From: Cryobacterium suzukii
GTDB lineage: Bacteria; Actinomycetota; Actinomycetes; Actinomycetales; Microbacteriaceae
Length of the DNA: 64,000 nucleotides
Assembly: GCF_004403185.1 (NCBI RefSeq)
Contig: NZ_SOHJ01000004.1
Coordinates: 248,001 to 312,000, forward strand
Reading direction: 5' to 3'
The notes under the pieces are model-generated. The model made no database searches, was not told the origin of the DNA, and was given only the letters and a program-made list of their open reading frames with translations. Below, piece after piece: positions 45,831 to 54,405 of the stretch. Numbering within the stretch: position 1 is the first letter of the stretch; each line of letters starts with the position of its first letter. Position numbers and translations under genes: made by a program.

Positions 45831-46907
45831 ATGGCGGCCAAAGCCCGCACGCGACCGGAGTCAACAGTCGAGTCCACGGGCGGTGAACCCGCCGACACCC
45901 TGCGTGACTATTACGAACGGATGTCGTTGGTACGAGCCTTCGAGCTGCGCTCCAGCGAGATGTACGCCCGGGCCAAGATCGGCGGCTACTGTCACCTGAA
46001 CCTCGGCGAAGAAGCCACGGTGGTCGGCCTGATGGCCGCCATCGAGGCCCGTGATTATCTGTTCACCGGCTACCGCGACCACGGCTATGCGCTGCTGCGC
46101 GGGCTGTCGCCCGAGCGGGTCATGGCCGAACTGTTCGGCAAAGTCACCGGCGTTTCGGGCGGACGCGGCGGCTCGATGCACCTGTTCGACTCCGAAACGC
46201 GCCTGTTCGGCGGCTACGGCATCGTCGGCGGGCAGATTCCCCCGGCGACCGGCGCCGCGCTCGCTTTGAAAAATCAGGAAGCGGCCGGCCCCGACGCTGC
46301 GGCCGTGATGTGCCTGCTCGGTGACGGCACCACCAACATCGGCGCGTTCCACGAATCGCTCAACCTGGCCGGGCTGTGGAAACTCCCGATCGTCTACGTG
46401 ATCGTCAACAACGGCCTCGGCATGGGAACAACGGTAGAGAAAGCATCCGCTGAACCGGAACTGTACAAGCGCGCTGCGTCGTACCGCATGCCCGGCGTGC
46501 GGGTCGACGGCGATGACGTTCTTGCCGTGCGCGACGCCGCCCGCGATGCACTCCGGCAGGCCCGCGAGTCACGCCAGCCGGTGCTGCTCGAGGTCATGTG
46601 CTATCGGTTGCGCGGCCACTCCGTGGTCGACCCGGCCCGCTACCGCTCGAGCGAAGACACGACCATCGCCCAGCAGTCCGACCCGGTACCGAGCTTTCGC
46701 GCCAAGCTGATCACCGCCGGCGTGCTCAGCGAAACGGATGCCGCCGCCATCGACGAGGCCGCCGACGTGCGGGTCTCCGAGGCGGTCGTTTTCGCCGACG
46801 AGAGCCCAGAGCCCGACGTTGACGACCTGTTCAAATATGTATACGCGACCGCGGTGGCAAATATGCCAGCCGCTTTGCCCGGAGAACCCGTTATGGACGC
46901 ACTGTGA
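45831..46907 (+). CDS. pdhA: Pyruvate dehydrogenase E1 component, alpha subunit
   Basis: ThDP-dependent decarboxylase subunit. The 358-residue protein has the E1-alpha signatures GGRGGSMHLFD, GIVGGQIPPATGAALA, the ThDP motif GDGTTNIGAFHESLNLAGLWKLP..NN and the phosphorylation-loop-like YRLRGHSVVDPARYRS. Pyruvate is the likely 2-oxoacid substrate, but acetoin or branched-chain acids cannot be ruled out. ATG 45831 is chosen over TTG 45798. The stop overlaps the beta-subunit start by one base. Confidence 0.85.
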   Translation: MAAKARTRPESTVESTGGEPADTLRDYYERMSLVRAFELRSSEMYARAKIGGYCHLNLGEEATVVGLMAAIEARDYLFTGYRDHGYALLRGLSPERVMAELFGKVTGVSGGRGGSMHLFDSETRLFGGYGIVGGQIPPATGAALALKNQEAAGPDAAAVMCLLGDGTTNIGAFHESLNLAGLWKLPIVYVIVNNGLGMGTTVEKASAEPELYKRAASYRMPGVRVDGDDVLAVRDAARDALRQARESRQPVLLEVMCYRLRGHSVVDPARYRSSEDTTIAQQSDPVPSFRAKLITAGVLSETDAAAIDEAADVRVSEAVVFADESPEPDVDDLFKYVYATAVANMPAALPGEPVMDAL

Positions 46908-47938
46908 TGACTGAAATCGTGAGCACCGAAGTAGCCACCACCCGCACGATCACCTACCGCCAGGCGCTCAACGAAACCCTGCGCGCGGAGCTTGAGCACG
47001 ACGACAAGGTCTTCCTCATCGGTGAAGAGATCGGCATCTTCGAGGGGTCATACAAGATCACCGCCGGACTGCTTGAAGACTTCGGACCCGACCGGGTGCT
47101 CGACGCGCCGATCGCCGAAGAGGGTTTCGTGGGCGCAGCCCTCGGGGCCGCGATGGTCGGCATGCGCCCGGTGGTCGAGATCATGACCATCAACTTCAGC
47201 CTCATCGCGATCGACCAGATCGTGAACCACGCGGCCAAGATGCGGTCGATGTTTGCCGGCCAGGTTTCCATTCCACTGGTCATTCGCATGCCCGGTGGTG
47301 GTGGGCAGCAGCTTGCCGCGACCCACTCGCAGAACCTCGAGGTCTGGTACGCGCACATTCCCGGACTCAAGGTTGTCGCCCCGTCCACCCCGGCCGACGC
47401 CAAGGCGCTCCTCACCGCTGCCATTCGCGACGACGACCCGGTGATCTTCTTAGAGAACCTCTCGCTCTATAGCGCCAAGGGCGAAGTGCCGGACGGCGAG
47501 CAGATTGCCGAGATCGGCAAGGCCGCGGTCGTCAAGACCGGCACTGACCTCACCATCGTGAGCTACTCGCGCGGCACCACGACCGCGCTCGAAGTGGCTC
47601 GCCAGCTCGAAGCCGAGGGCCTGTCGATCGAGGTCGTCGACCTCCGCAGCCTACGACCGCTCGACCGCGACACCATCTGCGCCTCGGTGAAAAAGACCGG
47701 CCATGCCGTCGTTTTCGAAGACGACTGGCTCAGCTACGGCATCGGCGCCGAGATCTCGGCGACCATCGGCGAGGGGGTCTTCGACTTTCTCGACGCCCCG
47801 GTGCGTCGCGTCGCCGCCGCCGAAGTGCCGCTCCCCTACGCAAAATCGCTCGAGAAGGCCGCTCTGCCCAGCGCCGCCGACCTCGCCAAGGTCGTGCGCG
47901 AGGTACTCAATATTTCATCTACCCCGAACGACAACTAG
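46907..47938 (+). CDS. pdhB: Pyruvate dehydrogenase E1 component, beta subunit
   Basis: Second E1 subunit forming the ThDP site with E1-alpha. The 343-residue protein has LIGEEIGIFEGSYKIT, DAPIAEEGFVGAALGAAMVGMRPVVEIM, the RMPGGGGQQLAATHSQNLE loop and the C-terminal VVDLRSLRPLDRDTI of the transketolase C domain. ATG 46907 (TGATG) is used; GTG 46904 is the only in-frame alternative. Nine bases separate it from the E2 gene. Confidence 0.92.
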   Translation: MTEIVSTEVATTRTITYRQALNETLRAELEHDDKVFLIGEEIGIFEGSYKITAGLLEDFGPDRVLDAPIAEEGFVGAALGAAMVGMRPVVEIMTINFSLIAIDQIVNHAAKMRSMFAGQVSIPLVIRMPGGGGQQLAATHSQNLEVWYAHIPGLKVVAPSTPADAKALLTAAIRDDDPVIFLENLSLYSAKGEVPDGEQIAEIGKAAVVKTGTDLTIVSYSRGTTTALEVARQLEAEGLSIEVVDLRSLRPLDRDTICASVKKTGHAVVFEDDWLSYGIGAEISATIGEGVFDFLDAPVRRVAAAEVPLPYAKSLEKAALPSAADLAKVVREVLNISSTPNDN

Positions 47939-47947
47939 GAGCCGGCC

Positions 47948-49195
47948 ATGCCCGACGTCATTATGCCCCGTCTCTCCGACACCATGGAGGAGGGCGAACT
48001 CAGCCGCTGGATGAAGCAGGTCGGCGACGAGATTCACAAGGGCGACGTGCTCGCCGAGATCGAAACCGACAAGGCCACGATGGACCTCGAAGCCTTCGAC
48101 AACGGCATTCTCGAGGAGCTGCTCGTCGTCGCCGGGGCGCTGGTACCGATCGGTGCGCCGGTCGCGCGCATCGGTGACGGCAGCAACATCGTCGCTGCGG
48201 GCGCAGCTCCTGCTGCCCCAATCGCTGCCCCTGCGGCTGTGGTTGTCGCAGCAGCACCCGCAGCCACTCCCCCGACGGATGCCCCCACTCCGGCCACGCC
48301 CACGGCAACCCAGACCGGCGAACTGCGCACCTCGCCGCTGGCCCGCAAAATCGGCCGCGAGCACGGTATCGACCTGCACGCCATCACGGGCACCGGGCCG
48401 CAGGGCCGCATCACCCGCACCGACGTCGACCGGGCGATCGTAGCCCAGGAGGCCACAGCATCCGCTGCCTCGACGGCGCCTCTGGCCGCAGCGCCGGCCG
48501 CCGTTTCGACCGACTCCGTCTCCGTGCCGGTCAGCCGCATTCGCGCCGTCACGGCTCGCCGCCTCACCGAGAGCCAGGCCGTTCCGCACTTCTTCCTCAC
48601 CAGCGTCGTCAACGTTGAACGCCTCGTCGCTTTCCGCGCCGACGTCAACGAGTCGCTCGCGGCGCTCGGCACCAAGGTCAGCCTGAACGACCTGTTCGTG
48701 CGCGCCAGCGCTGTCGTGCTGCGCGCGCACCCCGAAGTCAACGCGTCCTGGGGCGACGGCGTCATCCTGCGCCACAACCACGTCAACGTCGGCGTGGCCG
48801 TCGCGACCGACGACGGACTGCTCGTTCCCGTCGTCACCGATGCCGACCAGAAGTCGCTCGGCGCCATTGCCACCGAAACCCGCGCCCTGGCCGGCCTCGC
48901 CCGCACCGGCAGCCTGTCCCTGGCCCAGATGTCGGGGGGAACGTTCACCATCAGCAACCTCGGCATGTTCGGCATCGACTCCTTTACCGCCGTGTTGAAC
49001 CCGCCGGAGGCCGGAATCCTGGCAATCGGCGCGGCGAGCGACGTTCCCGCAGTGCGTGACGGTGTTCTCGTGACGGTGCCAACGGTGAAGATCACCCTGA
49101 CCGTCGACCACCGCGTACTCGACGGTGCCGTCGCGGCCGCGTTCCTGCGCGATCTCACCGCCCTGCTCGAAGAGCCGATGCGTATCGTTCTGTAG
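47948..49195 (+). CDS. pdhC: Dihydrolipoamide acetyltransferase (E2) of the 2-oxoacid dehydrogenase complex
   Basis: Core acyltransferase. The 415-residue protein has one N-terminal lipoyl domain with the lipoylated lysine in EIETDKATMDLEAFD, an Ala/Pro/Thr linker, a peripheral-subunit-binding domain (RTSPLARKIGREHGID..GPQGRITRTDVDRAI), a second linker and a catalytic domain ending in TVDHRVLDGAVAAAFL with the active His and Asp. Third gene of the operon; no E3 (lipoamide dehydrogenase) follows. Confidence 0.94.
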   Translation: MPDVIMPRLSDTMEEGELSRWMKQVGDEIHKGDVLAEIETDKATMDLEAFDNGILEELLVVAGALVPIGAPVARIGDGSNIVAAGAAPAAPIAAPAAVVVAAAPAATPPTDAPTPATPTATQTGELRTSPLARKIGREHGIDLHAITGTGPQGRITRTDVDRAIVAQEATASAASTAPLAAAPAAVSTDSVSVPVSRIRAVTARRLTESQAVPHFFLTSVVNVERLVAFRADVNESLAALGTKVSLNDLFVRASAVVLRAHPEVNASWGDGVILRHNHVNVGVAVATDDGLLVPVVTDADQKSLGAIATETRALAGLARTGSLSLAQMSGGTFTISNLGMFGIDSFTAVLNPPEAGILAIGAASDVPAVRDGVLVTVPTVKITLTVDHRVLDGAVAAAFLRDLTALLEEPMRIVL

Positions 49196-49256
49196 CCTGC
49201 GGTCCGGCGGGATTAAAAGCACGCGACTGCTCACAAATCCGGGCTAGTCTCGTAGG

Positions 49257-49934
49257 GTGAACTCCGAAGAACGCACTCCCGCCTGGCATGCCGCGCTGGC
49301 ATCGCCGATCCGGCGCGGTGTGCTCGAGTTTCTGGTCGCCTCCAGCGAACCGCTCGATGCGGCCGCCGTCGCCGACCGGATGAAGCTGCACGTCACCACC
49401 GCGCGGTTTCACCTCGACCAGCTCCTGGCCGCCAGGCTCATCGAACGAGAACCCGAACGGTCCGGTCAGCGGGGCCGCCCGCGCATCCGCTTCACCGCCG
49501 TTGTCGCAGCACGCCCTGACACGCGCGACCAGCTCAGCCACGCGCTCGCGAGCATGCTCGCCGAGGACGACGACGGCGGCCGGGCCCGGGCTATTCGGGC
49601 CGGCGAGAAGTGGTCGGAGGCCTTCACCGGCGGCCTCGCAGCATCAACCGGAGCGGGCGCCGCCCCACTGGTCGAACTACTCGACCAGCTCGAATTCGCC
49701 CCCCAACTCGATGAGGCCAAGCAATCGATCGCGCTCACGGCCTGCCCGTTTCGCGAGGCTGCCCGCGAGAACCCGGGCGTGGTATGCGCCGTGCACCTCG
49801 GGCTCATCCAGCGGGTGGCGCGCACGCTCGGCCACGACGACAGCGCGGTCGAGCTGCGCCCCTTCGTCGGCCCGCACCTCTGTGTCGTCGACCTCGGCAG
49901 CGACTGGAACGCTGTTCCGGTTGAGCCGAGTTAG
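49257..49934 (+). CDS. Second HTH regulator with paired cysteine layout
   Basis: A 225-residue winged-helix regulator, paralogous in architecture to the one at 44995-45678. HTH: ASPIRRGVLEFLV..VADRMKLHVTTARFHLDQLLAARLIERE, then GRPRIRFT. The C-terminal domain has C in TACPFREAAREN, C in VVCAVHLGLIQRV and C in PHLCVVDLG, spaced 13 and 31 residues. It lies 61 bases downstream of E2 on the same strand and starts at GTG 49257. A redox-sensing iron-sulfur regulator of the pdh or nar genes is plausible but not shown. Confidence 0.75.
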   Translation: MNSEERTPAWHAALASPIRRGVLEFLVASSEPLDAAAVADRMKLHVTTARFHLDQLLAARLIEREPERSGQRGRPRIRFTAVVAARPDTRDQLSHALASMLAEDDDGGRARAIRAGEKWSEAFTGGLAASTGAGAAPLVELLDQLEFAPQLDEAKQSIALTACPFREAARENPGVVCAVHLGLIQRVARTLGHDDSAVELRPFVGPHLCVVDLGSDWNAVPVEPS

Positions 49935-50158
49935 GCCCGCCGCGGCCGCGGCGCGGGCGCAGGCGGCACTTCCTTCGCTGCCACCACGTCCTCCATCGCG
50001 AGCGTGACCAGGCCGTGCCTGGTCTCCACCGAAATGGATGCCGCGCTGCGGCCCCGCAGAAAGCCCAGCGCGTCCGTGTACCCACCCGGAATGCTGGTGC
50101 GCACGACGACCCGAATGCCGAGCGGGGCATCCGCGAGAAAAACGAAGGGGGAACTCAT
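49931..50158 (-). CDS. Small protein resembling the SH3-like N-terminal domain of Rv0428c-type acetyltransferases
   Basis: A 75-residue protein with FLADAPLGIRVVVRTSIPGG, TDALGFLRGR and VETRHGLVTLAMEDVVAAKEVPPAP. The layout recalls the N-terminal SH3-like domain of mycobacterial Rv0428c-type GNAT proteins, but no acetyltransferase domain follows. It overlaps the TrkA stop by four bases (ATGA), so it is translated together with the potassium system. Function unknown; the domain match is from memory of the motif and is moderately sure. Confidence 0.6.
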   Translation of the reverse strand: MSSPFVFLADAPLGIRVVVRTSIPGGYTDALGFLRGRSAASISVETRHGLVTLAMEDVVAAKEVPPAPAPRPRRA

Positions 50159-50853
50159 CGCATCAGACTGTATTCTTCGACCCGCGCAGATTCTCCGGCG
50201 ATGAGAATGATGTCGCCGTCTTCGATCACGGTGTCGAGCGAGGTGTAGCTCCAACCGGCGCCGGGGCGATGAAACGCGGTGACGGTAATGCCGTAGCGCG
50301 CACGCACCTTGGCCTGGCCGAGCGGTACGCCGATGAGCGCCCGCGGCGGTGCCGTCTTGACCAGCGCAAAGTTCTCGCCGATCTCGATATAGTCCTGCAT
50401 GGCGCCGCGCACCAGGTGAGCAACCCGCTTCCCCATATCTTTCTCCGGGTAGATGACGTGGTTGACGCCGAGCTGGGTGAGAATCTCGCCGTGCGGGTCG
50501 CTGACCGCTTTGGCCCAGATATTCGCAATGCCCAGTTTGAGCAGCAGCGAAGCGGTGAGAATATTCGCCTGGATATCGCCGCCGATCGCCACGACCACAC
50601 TCGAGAAGTCGGGCACCGAGAGCTCCCGCAGTGTCGCCTCCTTGGTGGAGTCAGCACGCACCACGTGGGTGAGTAGCCGGTTGTGCATCTGCACCACTTC
50701 CTCGTCCCCGTCGATGCCGAGCACCTCGGTGCCACTCTTCATGAGTTCGAGGGCGAGCGCGCTTCCAAACCGGCCTAGGCCAATGACGACAACCGATTCA
50801 GCTTCGGCGAGGCGGGCGGGGTCACGGTGCCCGAACAACGAATATTTAGCCAA
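50155..50853 (-). CDS. trkA: TrkA-type potassium-channel regulatory subunit (RCK domain)
   Basis: Cytosolic NAD(H)-binding regulator of TrkH. It has VVVIGLGRFGSALALELM, the dinucleotide-binding motif, GIDGDEEVVQ, and an RCK_C domain in the last 80 residues. TTG 50853 is chosen because AAGGAAAGG lies seven bases upstream and it overlaps trkH by only eight bases; ATG 50880 is the alternative, with a 35-base overlap. A single RCK_N/RCK_C pair means it is the KtrA/TrkA half-size form. Confidence 0.88.
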   Translation of the reverse strand: MAKYSLFGHRDPARLAEAESVVVIGLGRFGSALALELMKSGTEVLGIDGDEEVVQMHNRLLTHVVRADSTKEATLRELSVPDFSSVVVAIGGDIQANILTASLLLKLGIANIWAKAVSDPHGEILTQLGVNHVIYPEKDMGKRVAHLVRGAMQDYIEIGENFALVKTAPPRALIGVPLGQAKVRARYGITVTAFHRPGAGWSYTSLDTVIEDGDIILIAGESARVEEYSLMR

Positions 50854-52258
50854 TGATCGGCCTTTCCTTGGGAAGTTCATAGGTAGCGTGGCGCTCACGC
50901 AGGGCGATGGCCGATGCGAAAGTGATCGGGCCGAGACGGCCGATGAACATGAGCAGAATCAGGATGACCTGCCCTTCCCAGGGCAGCCCCGCCGTGATCC
51001 CGGTCGACAGTCCCACCGTCGCAAAAGCAGAGATCGCCTCGAACAGCAGGGCATCCATCGAGATATCCGTCATGAGCATGAGCGCCGCCGTCGCCCCGAT
51101 GATGACGCCGACCGCGAGAAGCGCGATTGTGATTGCCTCACGGTGCACCGCCCGGGAAAGCCGCTTGCCGAAGACATTGACGGCGACCTGGCCGCGCACC
51201 TCGGTCCAGAGAATGAAGAACAAGACGGCGAACGTCGTGATTTTGATACCGCCGGCGGTTCCGGCGGGGCCGCCACCGATCAGCATCAGAACGTCCATCC
51301 CGAGCAGGGTGGCGGAATCGAGCTGGCCGATATCGACGCTGTTGAAACCGGCGGTCCGGGTCTGCACCGATTGGAAGAAACCGGCAAGTAGTTTGCCCTG
51401 CCAGTCCAGCGGGCCAAGCGTATTCGGATTCGACCACTCAACGGCGGTGATATACGCCGTACCGAGAACAAGCAGCACGAACGTGCCGGCCACCACGATG
51501 CGGGTATTCATGGTCCAGGTGCGAATCGACCAGGCGCGCTGTAACCAGTGCCGAGGATACCGCCCCTGCCGCCGCAGCTGCCGCCGCAGCTGCACGATGA
51601 CCGGAAAGCCGAGGCCACCGAGAATGACCGCGGCGGCAATCGGCAGGCAGATCCAGGCATCCGTGGCATACCCCATGAGATTGTCACTGAACAGGGCGAA
51701 GCCGGCATTGTTGAAGCTCGATACCGAATGGAACACCCCCAGCCAGATGGACCGGCCGACGGGCTCGCCATAGCCGAGCATAAAGCGCAGCGCGAGCAGC
51801 AACGCCACGGTGACCTCAATCGCGAGCGAGATGCGCACGACGCCGAACACCAGCCCCTTCACGTCTGCGAGACCGACGCTCTTGGTTTCGGCGGCGGCCG
51901 TGATGCGCGAACGCAGGGAGAGCTTGCGGGCGATCGCGAGCCCGACGACCGAGGCGAAAGACATGATGCCGAACCCGCCTATTTGAATCAACAGCAAAAT
52001 CACGACCTGGCCAAACGGTGTCCAGTACACCGCTGTATCGACGACGGTCAGACCGGTGACGCACACCGCGCTCGTCGCCGTGAACAGGGCCTCCAGAAAC
52101 GATGCACCGCCCGGCCCGACCCTGGCGTTCGGCAGGATCAGCAACGCCGTGCCGCCGAGAATGGTCAGGGCGAAGCCGGAAACGACAACCTGCGCCGGAT
52201 GCAGCCGGTACCGCTTCGTTGTGTTGCCGCGTTCGCGGATGATGGCCCGTGAGTGCAC
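50846..52258 (-). CDS. trkH: TrkH/KtrB-type potassium transporter
   Basis: Membrane K+ uptake subunit of 470 residues. Four P-loop filter segments are visible: TSAVCVTGLTV, SVSSFNNAGFAL, SVQTRTAGFNSV and ISAFATVGLSTG, each with the conserved glycine. The fourth-segment region is preceded by the GGGPAGTAGGIKITT gating loop. GTG 52258 is the start. Forms an operon with trkA and the SH3-like small protein. Confidence 0.95.
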   Translation of the reverse strand: MHSRAIIRERGNTTKRYRLHPAQVVVSGFALTILGGTALLILPNARVGPGGASFLEALFTATSAVCVTGLTVVDTAVYWTPFGQVVILLLIQIGGFGIMSFASVVGLAIARKLSLRSRITAAAETKSVGLADVKGLVFGVVRISLAIEVTVALLLALRFMLGYGEPVGRSIWLGVFHSVSSFNNAGFALFSDNLMGYATDAWICLPIAAAVILGGLGFPVIVQLRRQLRRQGRYPRHWLQRAWSIRTWTMNTRIVVAGTFVLLVLGTAYITAVEWSNPNTLGPLDWQGKLLAGFFQSVQTRTAGFNSVDIGQLDSATLLGMDVLMLIGGGPAGTAGGIKITTFAVLFFILWTEVRGQVAVNVFGKRLSRAVHREAITIALLAVGVIIGATAALMLMTDISMDALLFEAISAFATVGLSTGITAGLPWEGQVILILLMFIGRLGPITFASAIALRERHATYELPKERPIIG

Positions 52259-52416
52259 GGAGCCAACTCTACGCCGGGCGCGCTCCCCGCGGGTTACTTT
52301 GATTCGGCGACCACAAAATGATACTCGCTTCAGACCGATTCGTCTACCCCCGTTGAGCAGCAGCGGGATACCGGTCGATGTGCGGGATACTCAGTCTGAG
52401 GGGTGAAACGAAACAC

Positions 52417-52974
52417 ATGATGCGCGAGGGGTTTGAGCCGGCAGTCCGGCATGTTTTGCGACCGCGGCGCAAGCTGGTCGCCCGGTCGATTATCGCTGCG
52501 CTGTCGTTGCTGGGTCCCGTTCTGATCGTGCTGTATTGGCTCACTATCCCCCGCGACACCTGGATCTTTGTCGCCGCCGTTCAGCTCGGCCTGACCATTC
52601 TCGGCGTGATGGCTGGGCTTGGAGCCCGCAAAGTGTGCGTGACCGTCACGGCTGGGCGCTTGGAAAGCCGAAACCTGCTGGGACGCGTGACCACCTTTGG
52701 CACGGCTGAAATTGCCAGCGTTGTGCTGGTCGATCTGTATCAGAGCGGGCTGGTCGATACCCTCCCTCACTTGTATCTGCTCGACTCCGCCGGCGACGTG
52801 CTGCTCCGCCTGCGTGGCCAGGTCTGGCCCCGCTCCGGTCTGGAGAACATCATCGACACTCTCGGGGTGGCCGTGGTTCGACCACCCGACCCGCTCACCG
52901 TGGCCGAGCTAGGGCGACTCCGCCCGCGGCTGGTGCACCGCTGGACTCGACACGCCGCTCGTCTGGGAATCTAA
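52417..52974 (+). CDS. Membrane protein with two helices and a PH-like domain
   Basis: A 185-residue protein from ATG 52417 (52420 and 52378 are alternatives). Two hydrophobic helices (about residues 22-42 and 47-70) are followed by a soluble domain VTVTAGRLESRNLLGRVTTF..LYLLDSAGDVLLRLRGQVW resembling bacterial PH-like (YdbT/DUF304-type) domains. No specific function recognised. It stands alone between the divergent trk operon and the convergent flavoprotein. Confidence 0.55.
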   Translation: MMREGFEPAVRHVLRPRRKLVARSIIAALSLLGPVLIVLYWLTIPRDTWIFVAAVQLGLTILGVMAGLGARKVCVTVTAGRLESRNLLGRVTTFGTAEIASVVLVDLYQSGLVDTLPHLYLLDSAGDVLLRLRGQVWPRSGLENIIDTLGVAVVRPPDPLTVAELGRLRPRLVHRWTRHAARLGI

Positions 52975-53019
52975 TACCCCCGCAGGTCTCCGCTGCGAGT
53001 TCCCGGCCCGTTTGGCCGT

Positions 53020-54405
53020 CTAATGCCCCCGGCCCGACACGACGTCGGCCACCCGCGCGAGCGGTGACGTGGTGCGACGCCCGGCAAGCTCGGCTCGATC
53101 GGCCAGCGAATAGGCGCGGTAGAGGGCGGTGACGGCGAGCCAACGCAACGGCTCGGGTTCCCAGGCGCGTACCCGGTGGTTGACCCACGGCAGACCTATG
53201 AGACCGCTGTCTCGACCGAGGATCAGATCGGTCAACGTGCGTCCGGCGAGGTTGGTGGTGGCGACGCCGGTGCCCACGTAGCCGCCGGCCCAGGCCAGTC
53301 CCGTCTGCGGGTCGAGACCCACTGTCGCAGCCCAGTCTCGAGGCACGCCGAGCACGCCAGACCAGGCATGGTCGATGCGTGCTTCGGCCGTCGCCGGAAA
53401 GAATCGCACCAGAATGTCGCGCAGGGCGTCGATGGTGGCCTGCGGGGTCTGGCCGTCGGCATCCGTTTGGGAACCAAACCGGTACGGCACGCCGCGACCG
53501 CCGATCGCGATGCGGTCGTCGCTCGTGCGTTGCGCGTATATGTAGGCGTGTGCCATATCGCCGAGGGTTTCCCGGCCCGACCAGCCGATGGTCTCCCACA
53601 CGGATGCCGCGAGCGGCTCCGTCGCGATCAGCGACGAGTTCATGGGCAGCCACGTTCGGTGCAGCCCCTTGAGGCCGGCCGTGAACCCCTCTGTTGCGCG
53701 CACGACAAACGAAGCGTCGACGGTTCCGGCTTTGGTCACTGCCCGATGCGGCGCGATCTCACTCACCGGGGTGTTTTCGTAGATCTCCACGCCGAGGGAC
53801 ACGACCGTGCGGGCCAGTCCGGCGACGAGTGCTGCCGGATTGATGCGGGCGCAGTGCGGATGCCACATTCCGCCGGTGGTGCCCGCCACGTTGATGCGGT
53901 TCTGCGCCGCGGTTTTCGAGAGCAATTCAACGTCGGTGTGCGCCCAGGTCTGCTCGGCGCGGGCAGTCTGCTCCAGCCGGTGCTGTTGCGCCGGGTCGTA
54001 GGCCACCGTGAACTCGCCGCCCTTGACGATTCCAGCGTCAATGCCCTCGAGGGTCGCAACCCGGATGACCTCATCGACCGTGTCGTTCATGGCGGCTTGA
54101 AACTGTTCGGCGGCGGGGCGACCGTGGCTTTTCACGTATTGCTCGCGGCCGCCGGTGACCGAGTTGGTCAGCCAGCCGCCGTTCCGGCCGGAGGCGCCGA
54201 AGCCGGCAAAGCGCGCCTCCAATACGATGATCCGCAGCTGCGGTGCCGCCTTCTTGAGGTAGTAGGCCGTCCACAGTCCGGTGAAACCGGCGCCGACAAT
54301 GACAACATCGGCTCGGATTGATCCGGGCAGGGGCGCGCGCGGAGCTGGCTGACCGAGCTGGTCCCACCAGAACGAGACCTTTCCGTTCTGCCGGGCTTTC
54401 GTCAC
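53020..54405 (-). CDS. FAD-dependent oxidoreductase, DAO/glycine-oxidase family
   Basis: A 461-residue DAO-family flavoprotein. The dinucleotide motif is VVIVGAGFTGLWTAYYLKK with LEARFAGFGASGRNGGWL, the arrangement seen in gamma-glutamylputrescine oxidases and similar amine or amino-acid oxidases. The C-terminal GGYVGTGVATTNLAGRTL loop contacts FAD. Substrate is not certain; oxidation of an amine or amino acid is likely. The start overlaps the PAP2 stop by four bases. Confidence 0.85.
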   Translation of the reverse strand: MTKARQNGKVSFWWDQLGQPAPRAPLPGSIRADVVIVGAGFTGLWTAYYLKKAAPQLRIIVLEARFAGFGASGRNGGWLTNSVTGGREQYVKSHGRPAAEQFQAAMNDTVDEVIRVATLEGIDAGIVKGGEFTVAYDPAQQHRLEQTARAEQTWAHTDVELLSKTAAQNRINVAGTTGGMWHPHCARINPAALVAGLARTVVSLGVEIYENTPVSEIAPHRAVTKAGTVDASFVVRATEGFTAGLKGLHRTWLPMNSSLIATEPLAASVWETIGWSGRETLGDMAHAYIYAQRTSDDRIAIGGRGVPYRFGSQTDADGQTPQATIDALRDILVRFFPATAEARIDHAWSGVLGVPRDWAATVGLDPQTGLAWAGGYVGTGVATTNLAGRTLTDLILGRDSGLIGLPWVNHRVRAWEPEPLRWLAVTALYRAYSLADRAELAGRRTTSPLARVADVVSGRGH

